IMG/VR virus record: IMGVR_UViG_3300043640_000110
Location: 1 to 61,658 of that record
Origin: a virus
Reading direction: 5' to 3' (one strand)
DNA length: 61,658 bases
Shown: in pieces, positions 42,482-50,543 of the stretch
How the letters are laid out: each line of letters opens with the position of its first letter
Position numbering within the stretch: position 1 is the stretch's first letter
Translations under genes and position numbers: made by a program
Notes under the pieces: model-generated
The model's database searches: none
What the model saw: the letters and a program-made list of their open reading frames with translations, nothing else
What the model was told of the DNA's origin: nothing

Positions 42482-43435
42482 CTATTGAACATCGACCGCT
42501 GTACACGACATGCAGCAGCTTAGTTGGATCGTGACGGCATCACAGGGCGGCTGTCCCACCTGTATAGTCTTGGTGAATCTGGCGTCATAGAAATAATCCA
42601 CCAGGACGCGGCTAGCCTCCGGAACAGGAGTGCCGAATTCGATCTGGAGCCCTTCCTCGCGGAGAACATAGTCAAATGCAAAGTCTTTACGAATCCCATC
42701 CAGATAAACCCGGATCGATTCCCCGGATGGCTTGTGTTGAATCTGGAAAAGATTAGCCGTGATCCTTTGCGCGCGCTCTCCAAAAACCTGCGGTCTATAG
42801 GTAGTTCCATCCAGCACAGGAGTTAAGATCGGCCCCGCCTGGATATTCAAGGTCGCCGGATTGGTGCTCGTGTCAAAAGAAAGCCCTGTCCCCAGCTGAA
42901 AGGGGAGCCATTCCCAGGGGATCGTTTTAAACGGGCTTATGGGCTCGATTGTGATTTGGTTTATAATCGCGTTTCCGATGAGGCCCTGGAAGTTTAAATG
43001 CACCCAGGCGTCTCCGTTTGTCACGATCGTTAGGAAGCGAAGCGTATAGGCTTTGCGCGCCGATCCGGGGGACGTAGCACAGGTAAACGCGGGGCAGCCC
43101 CCAAAGCGCGCCAGATCTCCAAATACATCGATTAAACCGGATTCCTGATCGTTCACCTTAACAGTGAATACACGCTTCCCAGCGGCGCTTTGGTTCGGCT
43201 CGACAAAGGTTAAAGATACAACATAGTTCCCTGGCTCAATGGGAATGTCGTAGGAGAACTCGGGGCCGTAGCGAAGGGTTGTCAGCGATCCTGGCCCCAT
43301 ATCCGGCTGGTTCCAAAGAATCCCGCCGTGGGCATAGGCCGCATCTGCGACACAGGGGTTAATTGCTGGGCCGCCTGCGTTTATACACAGCGCACGAATA
43401 GGTAAACATACCAGGAAGAACAGAAGGAATTTCAT
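42482..43435 (-). CDS. Secreted malectin-like carbohydrate-binding protein
   Basis: From ATG 43435 the 317-aa product has a signal peptide (MKFLLFFLVCLPIRALC), cut before INAGGP, the start of a malectin domain. YDIPIEPGNYVVSLTFVEP and a later LIGNAIINQITIEP are further malectin landmarks. The C-terminal 130 residues are beta-rich and end with CDAVTIQLSCCMSC. Malectin domains bind glucose-rich oligosaccharides. An open frame extends to 43498 but the signal peptide fixes the start. It may bind host surface glycans after export. Confidence 0.75.
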   Translation of the reverse strand: MKFLLFFLVCLPIRALCINAGGPAINPCVADAAYAHGGILWNQPDMGPGSLTTLRYGPEFSYDIPIEPGNYVVSLTFVEPNQSAAGKRVFTVKVNDQESGLIDVFGDLARFGGCPAFTCATSPGSARKAYTLRFLTIVTNGDAWVHLNFQGLIGNAIINQITIEPISPFKTIPWEWLPFQLGTGLSFDTSTNPATLNIQAGPILTPVLDGTTYRPQVFGERAQRITANLFQIQHKPSGESIRVYLDGIRKDFAFDYVLREEGLQIEFGTPVPEASRVLVDYFYDARFTKTIQVGQPPCDAVTIQLSCCMSCTAVDVQ

Positions 43436-43563
43436 GCCGCCAGAATAGCAAAAGGGGCAAGTTCCCCTTGTGGGAGGACTCACCCCTTTTGAAGCCAAAG
43501 TACTGGAGAATCGATTACTTTCTACTTTACCACAGGCCCACCATTTTAGCTCAATGGCTGCTT

Positions 43564-43761
43564 TTAAGGCTGCTCAACCCCGCCGCCGGAACCGGCAATT
43601 GCGCCAGACAGGCTCGCAGTGTTGTTCTGTACGCGCACAGTCAAAGCGTCGATCGCTGGCTGGCTGTTACCGGCCTCGCCCAGGGCTGCAATCGCGCTGG
43701 CCGTCACCGTCTCGTTTTCTGTTACCGCTGTTTCAAGATTGGTCAAATTTAGTGCTGCCAT
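43564..43761 (-). CDS. Small Ala/Thr-rich helical protein
   Basis: A 65-aa protein with a predicted amphipathic helix (NLTNLETAVTENETVTASAI) and a Gly-rich end. AGGAGATC lies upstream of ATG 43761. It may be a coiled-coil trimerisation element or a minor structural protein. Confidence 0.55.
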   Translation of the reverse strand: MAALNLTNLETAVTENETVTASAIAALGEAGNSQPAIDALTVRVQNNTASLSGAIAGSGGGVEQP

Positions 43762-43796
43762 AATTCCTGATCTCCTCTAGCCGTTGTTTCTAGTTG

Positions 43797-43973
43797 TTAT
43801 TTCCCGGTTTTTAAAGCACTGGAGAGCTTCCTGGTGGATTCGCAAATTCGCTCCGTCAAAACATCGACCTCGCTTTGTTGCTGGCCCTCTAAAAAGTCCA
43901 TGAGACGGTCAAATCGCTTTGAGGTCTCCGGCTCCAGTTGTAATGTGATTGAAAACAGGTTAAATGCTTTCAT
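43797..43973 (-). CDS. Small helical protein, 58 aa
   Basis: The 58-aa product starts MKAFNLFSITLQLEP and is followed by a charged helical region (ERICESTRKLSSALKTGK). It is short but sits in the accessory operon in frame order with its neighbours. The function is unknown. Confidence 0.5.
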   Translation of the reverse strand: MKAFNLFSITLQLEPETSKRFDRLMDFLEGQQQSEVDVLTERICESTRKLSSALKTGK

Positions 43974-44027
43974 GGAAAGCGCATCCGAGATCAGTATAAG
44001 CGGGAATTGGGAAACGTCAAATAGCGG

Positions 44028-44330
44028 CTATCTGGAGGGTTTGTTTGAAGCGTTTATACGGTTGGATTTGAGCATTTTAATAACAGTTGAATGGAGCCTT
44101 AGGCTAATTATGATAACTGCGCCCATGCTCGTGATCGTGCCGACGATAAAGACCCATTTAGAGAGTTCCGAGCCCGAGATTTTATACCAAGTAGATAGGC
44201 TGGTGACGATTGCGGTATGGAGCCAAACGCGAAGAACGATGGTAATCACTAGGCGTTGTTTGGGCGGCATGGGAAAGGCCCTAAGGACCCTTAAAACCTT
44301 AAGGCAGAGCATGTTTTTTGGTTTCACCAT
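44028..44330 (-). CDS. Two-span membrane protein, holin candidate
   Basis: From ATG 44330 the 100-aa product has hydrophobic segments RLVITIVLRVWLHTAIV and WVFIVGTITSMGAVIIIS joined by a polar turn, and a basic C-terminus. Two spans, small size and a basic tail suit a holin. It overlaps the preceding gene by 32 bp. Confidence 0.55.
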   Translation of the reverse strand: MVKPKNMLCLKVLRVLRAFPMPPKQRLVITIVLRVWLHTAIVTSLSTWYKISGSELSKWVFIVGTITSMGAVIIISLRLHSTVIKMLKSNRINASNKPSR

Positions 44331-44697
44331 GAACAAGCTCCTCAACGGCATCTTCGGGACGCTTTAAACGCTCTATCATTTTCTCGTGCTGTATTTCGGC
44401 TTCTTCCCAGGTGCTACAGCGCTTGCATTCGTCAGTGAAAATAAGTTCTAGCCGAACCGCCTCTACCAACTGTTTAGGAAGATCGAGCCACGCCATTGTT
44501 TCAAACAAAATCGGGAGAAGGCCATTTCTGAAAAATCCATGATTTATCCCCAGGAAGACAGTCGAGATCATATAAGGCCCAACCCTGGTTAAGCGCACGT
44601 GACGGTCTGCTGAACCTAACCATTTAACCCAGGCCAGAGAGCTTTTACATCTCACCGGGGTCTTGCCGCGTAGGATGTAGAGTCCTAGGCTTTTCAT
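44299..44697 (-). CDS. Common phage hypothetical protein
   Basis: The 132-aa protein has the pattern WVKWLGSADRHV...STVFLGINH...PILFETMAW...CSTWEEAEIQHEKMI, which is recurrent in tailed-phage accessory regions. Its function is unknown. An ATGA overlap joins it to the gene upstream. Confidence 0.7.
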   Translation of the reverse strand: MKSLGLYILRGKTPVRCKSSLAWVKWLGSADRHVRLTRVGPYMISTVFLGINHGFFRNGLLPILFETMAWLDLPKQLVEAVRLELIFTDECKRCSTWEEAEIQHEKMIERLKRPEDAVEELVHGETKKHALP

Positions 44698-45236
44698 TGT
44701 AAATTCTCCGGACTTAGGTTGCCATACATTTTCATGCGGCCCTGGAAACTATCTATTGGATATTCTGCCACTTCCGCATCCAGATAGATCGGCTTTTCAT
44801 TTTCATTTCGTAGGAACTCAATCCTAGTAAGCTGTGACTTCTCCGGGTTCTGGACGTTGCAGATAATCACTTCGGATCTCTCGGAATATCCATGCTTAGA
44901 CATCCACTCGCTACCGCGCTCTTGGTAGAGATCATAAAACATCTCCGTACCGATATCTAACCCTTTCGCGGTCGCCTTCGTAAACCACGCCTCCGTACAG
45001 ATCGTGACTGCCGAGAACTTAAATTTCTTGACGTATTGCCTTAGCAATGAAAATACTTTTGCTTTTACAGTGTCGTTATTCAGGAAGCTGTTATCGAGCG
45101 GGAGCGCCCAGCGGCGTACTTTCCCGTCTTTAACGACAAGCACAACAAACCCGACCTCTCCAATGGATTCGAGATTTTCCTTTGCCTTTTTAATCGCGCG
45201 ATCAGCCAATGATTCAAGCGTTATAGTTTCGGTCAT
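44694..45236 (-). CDS. Unknown accessory protein
   Basis: The 180-aa protein is a mixed alpha/beta protein without recognised motif (VVLVVKDGKVRRWALPL, EVIICNVQNPEKSQ). It is coupled to the genes on both sides. An accessory role during infection is likely. Confidence 0.6.
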   Translation of the reverse strand: MTETITLESLADRAIKKAKENLESIGEVGFVVLVVKDGKVRRWALPLDNSFLNNDTVKAKVFSLLRQYVKKFKFSAVTICTEAWFTKATAKGLDIGTEMFYDLYQERGSEWMSKHGYSERSEVIICNVQNPEKSQLTRIEFLRNENEKPIYLDAEVAEYPIDSFQGRMKMYGNLSPENLQ

Positions 45237-45472
45237 CAGTCCTCCGGCGTCAACGTTTCAACGATTTCCATGTTCGTAAACCGCGCAATACGAATCGGCT
45301 TCCCTTGTTCGTTGGCTATTTTCTGGGCTATCTTTTTAATGTCCTTTACTCGGCCCATGTCAGCTCCGATAAGTGGGAAGTTTTGCCCTAGCAGCATGAT
45401 CGATGGAATGCCTTCATCGTCTGGGCCGCCGTCTTGTGCAATACAGGCGTATAGTTCCGTTATTTTAGGCAT
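45236..45472 (-). CDS. Small unknown protein
   Basis: The 78-aa product from ATG 45472 (MPKITELYAC) overlaps the next gene by one base and the previous by 8. It has acidic and Lys/Ile-rich parts. No function known. Confidence 0.55.
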   Translation of the reverse strand: MPKITELYACIAQDGGPDDEGIPSIMLLGQNFPLIGADMGRVKDIKKIAQKIANEQGKPIRIARFTNMEIVETLTPED

Positions 45473-45743
45473 TATCTCTTCGTTTCGCATGCTCGCGCTC
45501 AGCCATCACACCGATAAATATCCCAGCGGTAATCACGCTAAGAATGCTCGCCGTGGTGCTCTCCGGTTCTTGTTTGATAACTTCTCCGGTTACGTTAGCG
45601 AATGTTACAACTAGATCCGATTTGATGATTTCTTTTGTTCGCGCGAAGACGCCAGCATGATCTGTCTGGAATAACTCCCTCGCGAAGTCTTCAATCAGCT
45701 CTATCGGCGGCATCTTTGCATTTTCATTTTCGAGATTAATCAT
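45465..45743 (-). CDS. Single-span membrane protein
   Basis: The 92-aa product has an acidic N-terminal helix region and one membrane segment near the C-terminus (ASILSVITAGIFIGVMA), then a basic end. Tail-anchored topology suggests membrane association in the infected cell. Confidence 0.55.
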   Translation of the reverse strand: MINLENENAKMPPIELIEDFARELFQTDHAGVFARTKEIIKSDLVVTFANVTGEVIKQEPESTTASILSVITAGIFIGVMAEREHAKRRDNA

Positions 45744-45905
45744 TCTTTCCCACTTTCCGCCTTATTTGTTTTATTTGCCCGAGCGAAGCGAGGGCCGCCT
45801 TACGGCTCCACCAACTCTCCACTCTATAGATTTCTTCTACGGTAAAACGTTAACCAGCGCTTCCACGGTTCTGCATTTTCGTTAAGAGAAATTTGCTGGG
45901 CCTTT
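45744..45905. other. Intergenic region
   Basis: No gene seen. A GCCCGAGCGAAGCGAGGGC cluster near 45777-45795 could form a hairpin, and a pyrimidine-rich stretch lies at 45744-45760. It separates two small-gene groups on the minus strand. Confidence 0.35.
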
Positions 45906-46199
45906 TTATAAAGCTATGTATTCCTTCTCCGGATCTCCATTGGGCCGCCGTCTCCCGCTCTCTGCGTGCCGGAACCAGCCATCGGGCTCTGACTTCGGGA
46001 ACTTGTCCGCGTCCTGCCATTCTTCCGCCGCCGTGATCGCCTGGGCTGGGGACTCGTAGCACCACTGCGTGATATAGCAATGGTCACCAACCGGCCCGAT
46101 TACCAGCGTCGAATTATACATGCGCGGATATACGCACAGCTCCATCCCATTGCCGAGATCTTTCTGATACAATGCGCCCTCCCTGGTTATTGGACCCAA
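45906..46199 (-). CDS. Unknown accessory protein
   Basis: The 97-aa protein contains YITQWCYESPAQAITAAEEW, a pattern found in short phage accessory proteins. It begins within the last codons of the membrane-protein gene. Function unknown. Confidence 0.6.
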   Translation of the reverse strand: MGPITREGALYQKDLGNGMELCVYPRMYNSTLVIGPVGDHCYITQWCYESPAQAITAAEEWQDADKFPKSEPDGWFRHAESGRRRPNGDPEKEYIAL

Positions 46200-46585
46200 T
46201 CTGCATTCACCTCCTTCTTGCGTTCGGAATCTTTCTGCTCAGAATCTTGTTTTTCCACCTGAATCCCGACAGTGATCCTCGCGTTTTCCATATTCTTCTC
46301 TTTCATGATCTTGTCCAGGCGATCGTCCAGCTCAATCCACAAGCTATGTCGTTTCAGGCTGTTTCTACCGGCAGAACTGACGCCGATATTGAAGCCGACA
46401 AAAAACAAAGTAGGTGCGCTTGCGATCCCAACCCAGCGGCTTTGATTCGTCCAGAGATTGAAAAGGGTCACACCTAAAAGAGAAAAGTTCACGATAGCCG
46501 GGATATGGAGAGCAATAAACCCCAATCCGGCTTCCAATAGGCTCTTCACGTCACTCTTCACGTCACTCTTCAAGTTTTGGGCCAT
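46187..46585 (-). CDS. Two-span membrane protein
   Basis: The 132-aa product has two membrane segments (FIALHIPAIVNFSLLGVTLF and VGIASAPTLFFVGFNIGV) and a long charged cytoplasmic tail. A tandem SDVKSDVK at residues 7-14 comes from a 12-bp duplication. It could be a holin, an exclusion protein or an anchor. Confidence 0.6.
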   Translation of the reverse strand: MAQNLKSDVKSDVKSLLEAGLGFIALHIPAIVNFSLLGVTLFNLWTNQSRWVGIASAPTLFFVGFNIGVSSAGRNSLKRHSLWIELDDRLDKIMKEKNMENARITVGIQVEKQDSEQKDSERKKEVNADWVQ

Positions 46586-46615
46586 AGAGTCTAAGTCCTC
46601 CTTCTGGTTGAAACC

Positions 46616-47185
46616 CTAATCATCCGATGATTCAAACGGCCCAATAATTCCGCCACCCAATCCTTCCAAAAGCTTTTTCAGGGGGTTCTCGTTCACTTCA
46701 TTCTGTACAGCCATCCACCCGGCGCGGACCCCAACGGATTTATTCTTGTGGTCGCAAATCACGCCGAGGTCATACCGCACCTGGAGCCAAAATAGCGCAA
46801 TGGCGATATCGGCCAGATCGTCAAACAGATGGTAGGCCGTATGGTGGATTTCTTCCTCGACATCGTTAGCCGCTTCATCTGCGGATACTTGCTCCCGCAC
46901 CGAGCGCGATTTCAAGCGTTCCGCCGCCACCCACAGCCTACGCGCGGATAGATTGTGAATTACACCAATCACCTTTTCTTTCGGCTTGGGAGTTTGTAAT
47001 TTCTGTGCGGCCCGGTTGATTTGCTCATCGGTCAGCACCTCCATTGCCATTTCGATTTCTTCTAAAACTTCCAATAGCGCGAGCTGTGGCAGGGGGAACG
47101 GGAGCTTTGTGCTTTGCTCTAAACCCTTGTTAGTTCTTTGACCCTTGTTAGTTCTTTGTTCGTCTGTGTTTTCATTCGAGTCCAT
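46616..47185 (-). CDS. Unknown accessory protein
   Basis: The 189-aa protein has an Arg/Asn repeat (QRTNKG twice) near the N-terminus, then a long helical region. An acidic C-terminus follows a GLGGGIIG turn. No family recognised. It lies in the first group of genes transcribed from the 47.4-kb promoter. Confidence 0.6.
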   Translation of the reverse strand: MDSNENTDEQRTNKGQRTNKGLEQSTKLPFPLPQLALLEVLEEIEMAMEVLTDEQINRAAQKLQTPKPKEKVIGVIHNLSARRLWVAAERLKSRSVREQVSADEAANDVEEEIHHTAYHLFDDLADIAIALFWLQVRYDLGVICDHKNKSVGVRAGWMAVQNEVNENPLKKLLEGLGGGIIGPFESSDD

Positions 47186-47239
47186 GTAATTGTTTACCTT
47201 TACGCTCCGGTTATCTTACAACATTTTACTGGTGAAAAT

Positions 47240-47365
47240 TTACTGAGGGCAGATGGCGGATTTCGCGCGCGGCGGTTCCGGGGCCTGGGACAGGTAGGCC
47301 AGGAGTAAAACTCCCATGGCAAGGACTGCGGTCGCCTGGATCTTATGGATAGGAATGCGAATCAT
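47240..47365 (-). CDS. Small membrane protein, first gene of the minus block
   Basis: The 41-aa product from ATG 47365 has a hydrophobic segment (ATAVLAMGVLLLAYL) behind a short basic N-terminus, like a signal anchor. It is 19 nt after the predicted transcription start. A longer open frame exists, but it runs back through the promoter. The poor ribosome site keeps confidence moderate. Confidence 0.5.
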   Translation of the reverse strand: MIRIPIHKIQATAVLAMGVLLLAYLSQAPEPPRAKSAICPQ

Positions 47366-47390
47366 TTGGGTGATATTTAAATTGAGTTTA

Positions 47391-47418
47391 ATTGTAACCG
47401 GAGAGTATAGAGTGTCAA
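47391..47418 (-). promoter_or_regulatory. Strong sigma70-type promoter for the minus-strand block
   Basis: On the minus strand TTGACA (47418-47413) and TACAAT (47396-47391) are separated by 16 bp. Both hexamers are close to consensus. Transcription would start near 47384 and read the small accessory genes, then possibly the virion genes. Confidence 0.7.
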
Positions 47419-47928
47419 GAGGAAAGAAACAAGGAGGGGAGAAGGATTGGGAGAATGGGAAGGGAAAGAGATTTGAATTTAAACCAACCCTGATTTTTTT
47501 TGAAAACGTCGCTGAAAACAACGTGCCCGTTGCAGCCCACCCCCGTCACCCCCTGGACAATTCCCACCCCAGAATAAAATGGCGAACAAACGGAGAATAT
47601 AAGGGGGAATAACAGGCGAAACTGAGGGCCTGAGGCACTGTTGATAATATCAGTTATCACGAGTAGGGTTAGTGCCGGAGCGGCCTAGAATCAGGCAGGA
47701 ATTAAAGACGTACGCAATTACGTACGTGTCACGTCGGAAGGCAATTCGGTGTATCTATTCCCATCTCATAGACAGGATTAGGGTCGCCCTAGTACGGACC
47801 TAGCATGGTACTAAGTAAAAATAATAGTAAAATAAATCTCTCAAACTCCCCCAGACTACCCGATGAGATGTTATCGTTAGTTAGTTGAGCTGTACAGGCA
47901 ATCAATATAAAGGGAGCGCGGGAGCAAT
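47419..47928. promoter_or_regulatory. Divergent intergenic region with inverted repeats
   Basis: No gene was accepted here; open frames of 80-100 codons have no ribosome site or family signal. It contains TGATAA (47642-47647) and TTATCA (47654-47659) as an 18-bp operator-like pair, and ACGTAC (47708-47713) with GTACGT (47722-47727) nested in GACGT and ACGTC (47707-47711, 47731-47735). Just before the first plus gene TTGAGC and TATAAA are 15 bp apart, a possible promoter near 47886-47914. This is a likely control point between early and late transcription. Confidence 0.55.
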
Positions 47929-48153
47929 ATGCAAACCACAAATACAACGCCGGAAGTAGTCGAGACCTACCACAACACGCTAAAGAGCTACATCGAGCGG
48001 CACAATCATGACGCCAGAATCAACGGTGCGGGCGAGTTACAGGGATACATGATCTATACCAGGAGGGGTGAGGATGGACATATCGCGAGTTTTGGCCGCT
48101 GGGAAACGATAGCTCCAACATTTGCAGCTGTGCGCGATTGGTTGGGGTATTAA
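47929..48153 (+). CDS. Unknown protein, first gene of the plus early block
   Basis: The 74-aa protein has a helical N-terminus and a WETIAPTFAAVRDWLGY end. GGGAGC occurs upstream of ATG 47929. It leads the early operon. No function known. Confidence 0.6.
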   Translation: MQTTNTTPEVVETYHNTLKSYIERHNHDARINGAGELQGYMIYTRRGEDGHIASFGRWETIAPTFAAVRDWLGY

Positions 48154-48155
48154 CT

Positions 48156-48217
48156 CCTTAGCCCCACGCTAAGGCGATCCGAAAAGGGTAGCCCTAGTGA
48201 GTGATTAAAGGACACTC
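48156..48217 (+). promoter_or_regulatory. Leader element E1: 7-bp hairpin plus SD-in-loop hairpin
   Basis: CCTTAGC (48156-48162) and GCTAAGG (48168-48174) form a perfect 7-bp stem. Then GAGTG (48199-48203) and CACTC (48213-48217) form a 5-bp stem whose loop is ATTAAAGGA, carrying the Shine-Dalgarno sequence of the DUF932 gene (ATG 48226). The same order is seen in E2-E4. Confidence 0.65.
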
Positions 48218-48225
48218 AAAAACTC

Positions 48226-49389
48226 ATGGCACACAATATCAATACCTACATCGGACGGCGGAGCGCTTGGCACGAACTGGGAACCGTGACGGGCAAATAT
48301 CAGACTACAGAAGAACTGTTAGCCGATCCGGGTTTTCGGTACCACGTATTTAAGGAGCAATTGCGCGACGGATACGGGCGGCCTGTAGATGCGTGGGCAA
48401 CGTATCGCATTAATCACGCCGATCAAAACGACTTACGCAAGGCCGAGTTTTTGGGTAGCGTTGGCGAGGATTATGCCGTAGTCCAGCACGCGGAAGGTTT
48501 TAAGACCATCGACGCATTAATGCAAACTGCGGACGGAGCGCACTACGAAACCGCTGGGGTACTTGGCAATGGCGAAACCGTTTGGGCATTGGCCGATTTA
48601 GGTTTAACGGTTAACGTTCGCGGCGATCAGCAGGACGGTTATGTTCTCTTCAGCACCGGACACGACGGGAGCATGAGTCACTCCTACCGCTTGACTATGA
48701 CGCGCGTAGTCTGTCAGAACACGCTGAATGTAGCCCTCTCCGGTAAGACGAAAGCCAAGCTTACGGTGCGCCATACCAAAAACGCCATGAGCAAAATTCA
48801 TGCCATGGGCGAGACGTTGCAGTCTATATCAGCTGATATGCGCTCGGTTGAGGATAAACTCAAATTCCTCGCATCGCGCAAGGTCACGAAAGATAGCATG
48901 GTAAGCATTTTAGACAGGCTATTTCCAAAAGCCAAAGACGATAACGGTTCTGACCGCGATACCACGCGCCGTACAAACATCGTTAGCAAAGTGCTGGAAT
49001 TGTACGAGTCCAACGATAATAACGCCTTCCCAGAGCAGCGCGGGAGCGCTTATAATCTGCTCAATGCGATCACCAATTTTACCGATCATGAGCGCATCGG
49101 CGACAACGGCAAACGCGCTGTTAGCTCTATGTTTGGCAGTGGTGATGCACTCAAAAGTAATGCGTTTGGGGCGATATTGAGCGAGGCTAAGGATCTGCCG
49201 GAATTGGTGTATGTAGGTGCTACGGCTGCTCCCGCTCCGGTACGGCAAACGGTACGCGCTGCTCAAAGCGTGGTAGCGCCGAACTGGACTAGCGTGGGAA
49301 CGTCGGTATCCAATGCGGTCCCCAATGATGGCGACTGGCTCACGGCTGCTATTCGCGCTACCGAGTCCCGTCCCAAGCAAATTGCCTAG
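48226..49389 (+). CDS. DUF932 / phage-plasmid-like TIGR03299-type protein
   Basis: The 387-aa protein fits DUF932: it starts with AWHELGT (about 14-20), has GVLGNGETVWALADLG near residue 108-123 and MTRVVCQNTLNVALS about 160-175. This family is common on phages, plasmids and integrative elements, with an unknown role in DNA metabolism or gene exchange. The gene is led by RNA element E1. Confidence 0.85.
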   Translation: MAHNINTYIGRRSAWHELGTVTGKYQTTEELLADPGFRYHVFKEQLRDGYGRPVDAWATYRINHADQNDLRKAEFLGSVGEDYAVVQHAEGFKTIDALMQTADGAHYETAGVLGNGETVWALADLGLTVNVRGDQQDGYVLFSTGHDGSMSHSYRLTMTRVVCQNTLNVALSGKTKAKLTVRHTKNAMSKIHAMGETLQSISADMRSVEDKLKFLASRKVTKDSMVSILDRLFPKAKDDNGSDRDTTRRTNIVSKVLELYESNDNNAFPEQRGSAYNLLNAITNFTDHERIGDNGKRAVSSMFGSGDALKSNAFGAILSEAKDLPELVYVGATAAPAPVRQTVRAAQSVVAPNWTSVGTSVSNAVPNDGDWLTAAIRATESRPKQIA

Positions 49390-49418
49390 GTTTAGGCTTA
49401 GGTTTTAATACCCTGCTA

Positions 49419-49460
49419 GGTCCCGTTGTTATGAGCAGCGGGACCAATGAAGGAGATTGG
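49419..49460 (+). promoter_or_regulatory. Leader element E2: 7-bp hairpin plus SD-in-loop hairpin
   Basis: GGTCCCG (49419-49425) pairs with CGGGACC (49439-49445). CCAAT (49444-49448) pairs with ATTGG (49456-49460), with GAAGGAG in the loop as the ribosome site for ATG 49467. The two stems share two bases, so they may compete. Confidence 0.65.
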
Positions 49461-49466
49461 AAACCG

Positions 49467-49685
49467 ATGAAGCACTCAATAGGCCAACTGCCGATAAAAG
49501 TCCTAGACGGCGGTCTCGGAACATCTAGGCCACGTGTAGAAGTTTGTGAGATATGGCGAGCACCACAGCCGCGCGCGGGCTATGAAGTAATCAGGTACAA
49601 AGGGCGCAACTACGTCTTACGCGGTGGTATTAGAACGGAGCACTTTATCAGTTTAGACCTACCTATCAAAGGGAGAATAAGCTAG
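49467..49685 (+). CDS. Small unknown protein
   Basis: The 72-aa protein starts at ATG 49467, fixed by the AAGGAG 11 nt upstream in element E2. A longer frame to 49431 is possible but has no ribosome site. No family recognised. Confidence 0.6.
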   Translation: MKHSIGQLPIKVLDGGLGTSRPRVEVCEIWRAPQPRAGYEVIRYKGRNYVLRGGIRTEHFISLDLPIKGRIS

Positions 49686-49891
49686 TGAAAACCTACACCA
49701 TGAGCGCTGCAGCGGCTTTTAGTCACGTGCCAGAACATCCGGAACGCACCGCACGACGGTTCCACGGCGGAATGGACTTCGATGTCACGTTCCAAGTGTG
49801 GACTAGCCGCGCGGCCATGCTCAAGACAATCCAGATGCAAGAAAAACGTGAACAGCGTAGCACGGACTGGAAGGCTTGCAAAACCGCCTAA
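49685..49891 (+). CDS. Small unknown protein
   Basis: Starts with GTG 49685, overlapping the preceding stop by one base, with AAAGGGAG upstream. The 68-aa product has HVPEHPERTARRF and a helical end (MLKTIQMQEKREQR). Function unknown. Confidence 0.55.
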   Translation: MKTYTMSAAAAFSHVPEHPERTARRFHGGMDFDVTFQVWTSRAAMLKTIQMQEKREQRSTDWKACKTA

Positions 49892-49928
49892 CCTGCACTG
49901 TAACCGTGAACAGTATCGAAGGGGAAGT

Positions 49929-50006
49929 ATGAGACAAAAACATTTTACTGACTGCAAGCAATTCGCACGGGCAGAACGATTAGAAAGATACCCTGAGAGT
50001 GTTTGA
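49929..50006 (+). CDS. 25-aa peptide
   Basis: A short frame, MRQKHFTDC to RYPESV, with AAGGGG 5 nt upstream of ATG 49929. It lies in the early operon between two coupled genes. Size alone makes this uncertain, but the ribosome site is good. Confidence 0.4.
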   Translation: MRQKHFTDCKQFARAERLERYPESV

Positions 50007-50015
50007 GAGGAAAAC

Positions 50016-50402
50016 ATGACCAAAGCTAAAAAACTAGAACAGTTCGACAGCCTTATGACTCAATTGCATAAACTCGAATTAGCAGTATTTGACCTGATAT
50101 GTAATTCAAAATTCCCTTTCACGGACTGCGTAACAGTCAAGGTAGGAGACGAAGTAGATGGGGATTATCCGGACCATAAATACCGAGTATCTATCTCGCG
50201 TCGATCTTTGGCGGTATTCATGGTCGAATGTTTCGGCTATGACGGCAAGGTCGAACGGGTAGAGTTTTATAATGAGATGGAAGTGGCCGACCAGAGCCAA
50301 AATCAAAGCATATTCTGGCGTTCAGTTCGGCATGCTATCTGGAAGATCGGCGCGAAAGAACGGGAAGCTGCCAACATTCTTGTACTCGCTCCAGGATTCT
50401 AA
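50016..50402 (+). CDS. Unknown accessory protein
   Basis: The 128-aa protein has a helical N-terminus and a beta-rich centre (VTVKVGDEVDGDYPDHKYRV). GAGAGG lies upstream of ATG 50016. No domain recognised. Confidence 0.6.
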   Translation: MTKAKKLEQFDSLMTQLHKLELAVFDLICNSKFPFTDCVTVKVGDEVDGDYPDHKYRVSISRRSLAVFMVECFGYDGKVERVEFYNEMEVADQSQNQSIFWRSVRHAIWKIGAKEREAANILVLAPGF

Positions 50403-50470
50403 CCGCTCCCCTGCCACGTTCTAGGCCATAGGCGGATGGGCTTTGGGAGTCATCAGGGACCAATTCACCA

Positions 50471-50534
50471 GGGGTATGCGTGACTAGGAATCACAGCGAT
50501 ACCCCCTAACCGTCCATCGTGTTAAAGGAGCACG
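50471..50534 (+). promoter_or_regulatory. Leader element E3: strong hairpin plus SD-in-loop hairpin
   Basis: GGGGTAT (50471-50477) pairs perfectly with ATACCCC (50499-50505), with an inner GTGA/TCAC pair. CGTG (50518-50521) and CACG (50531-50534) then close a loop TTAAAGGAG, the ribosome site for ATG 50544. Same order as E1, E2 and E4. Confidence 0.6.
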
Positions 50535-50543
50535 TAGACAGCT

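Noticed and set aside
47316-47660. Two open frames (98 and 81 codons) in the divergent region
   Set aside because: They lie over the promoter and dyads and lack ribosome sites.
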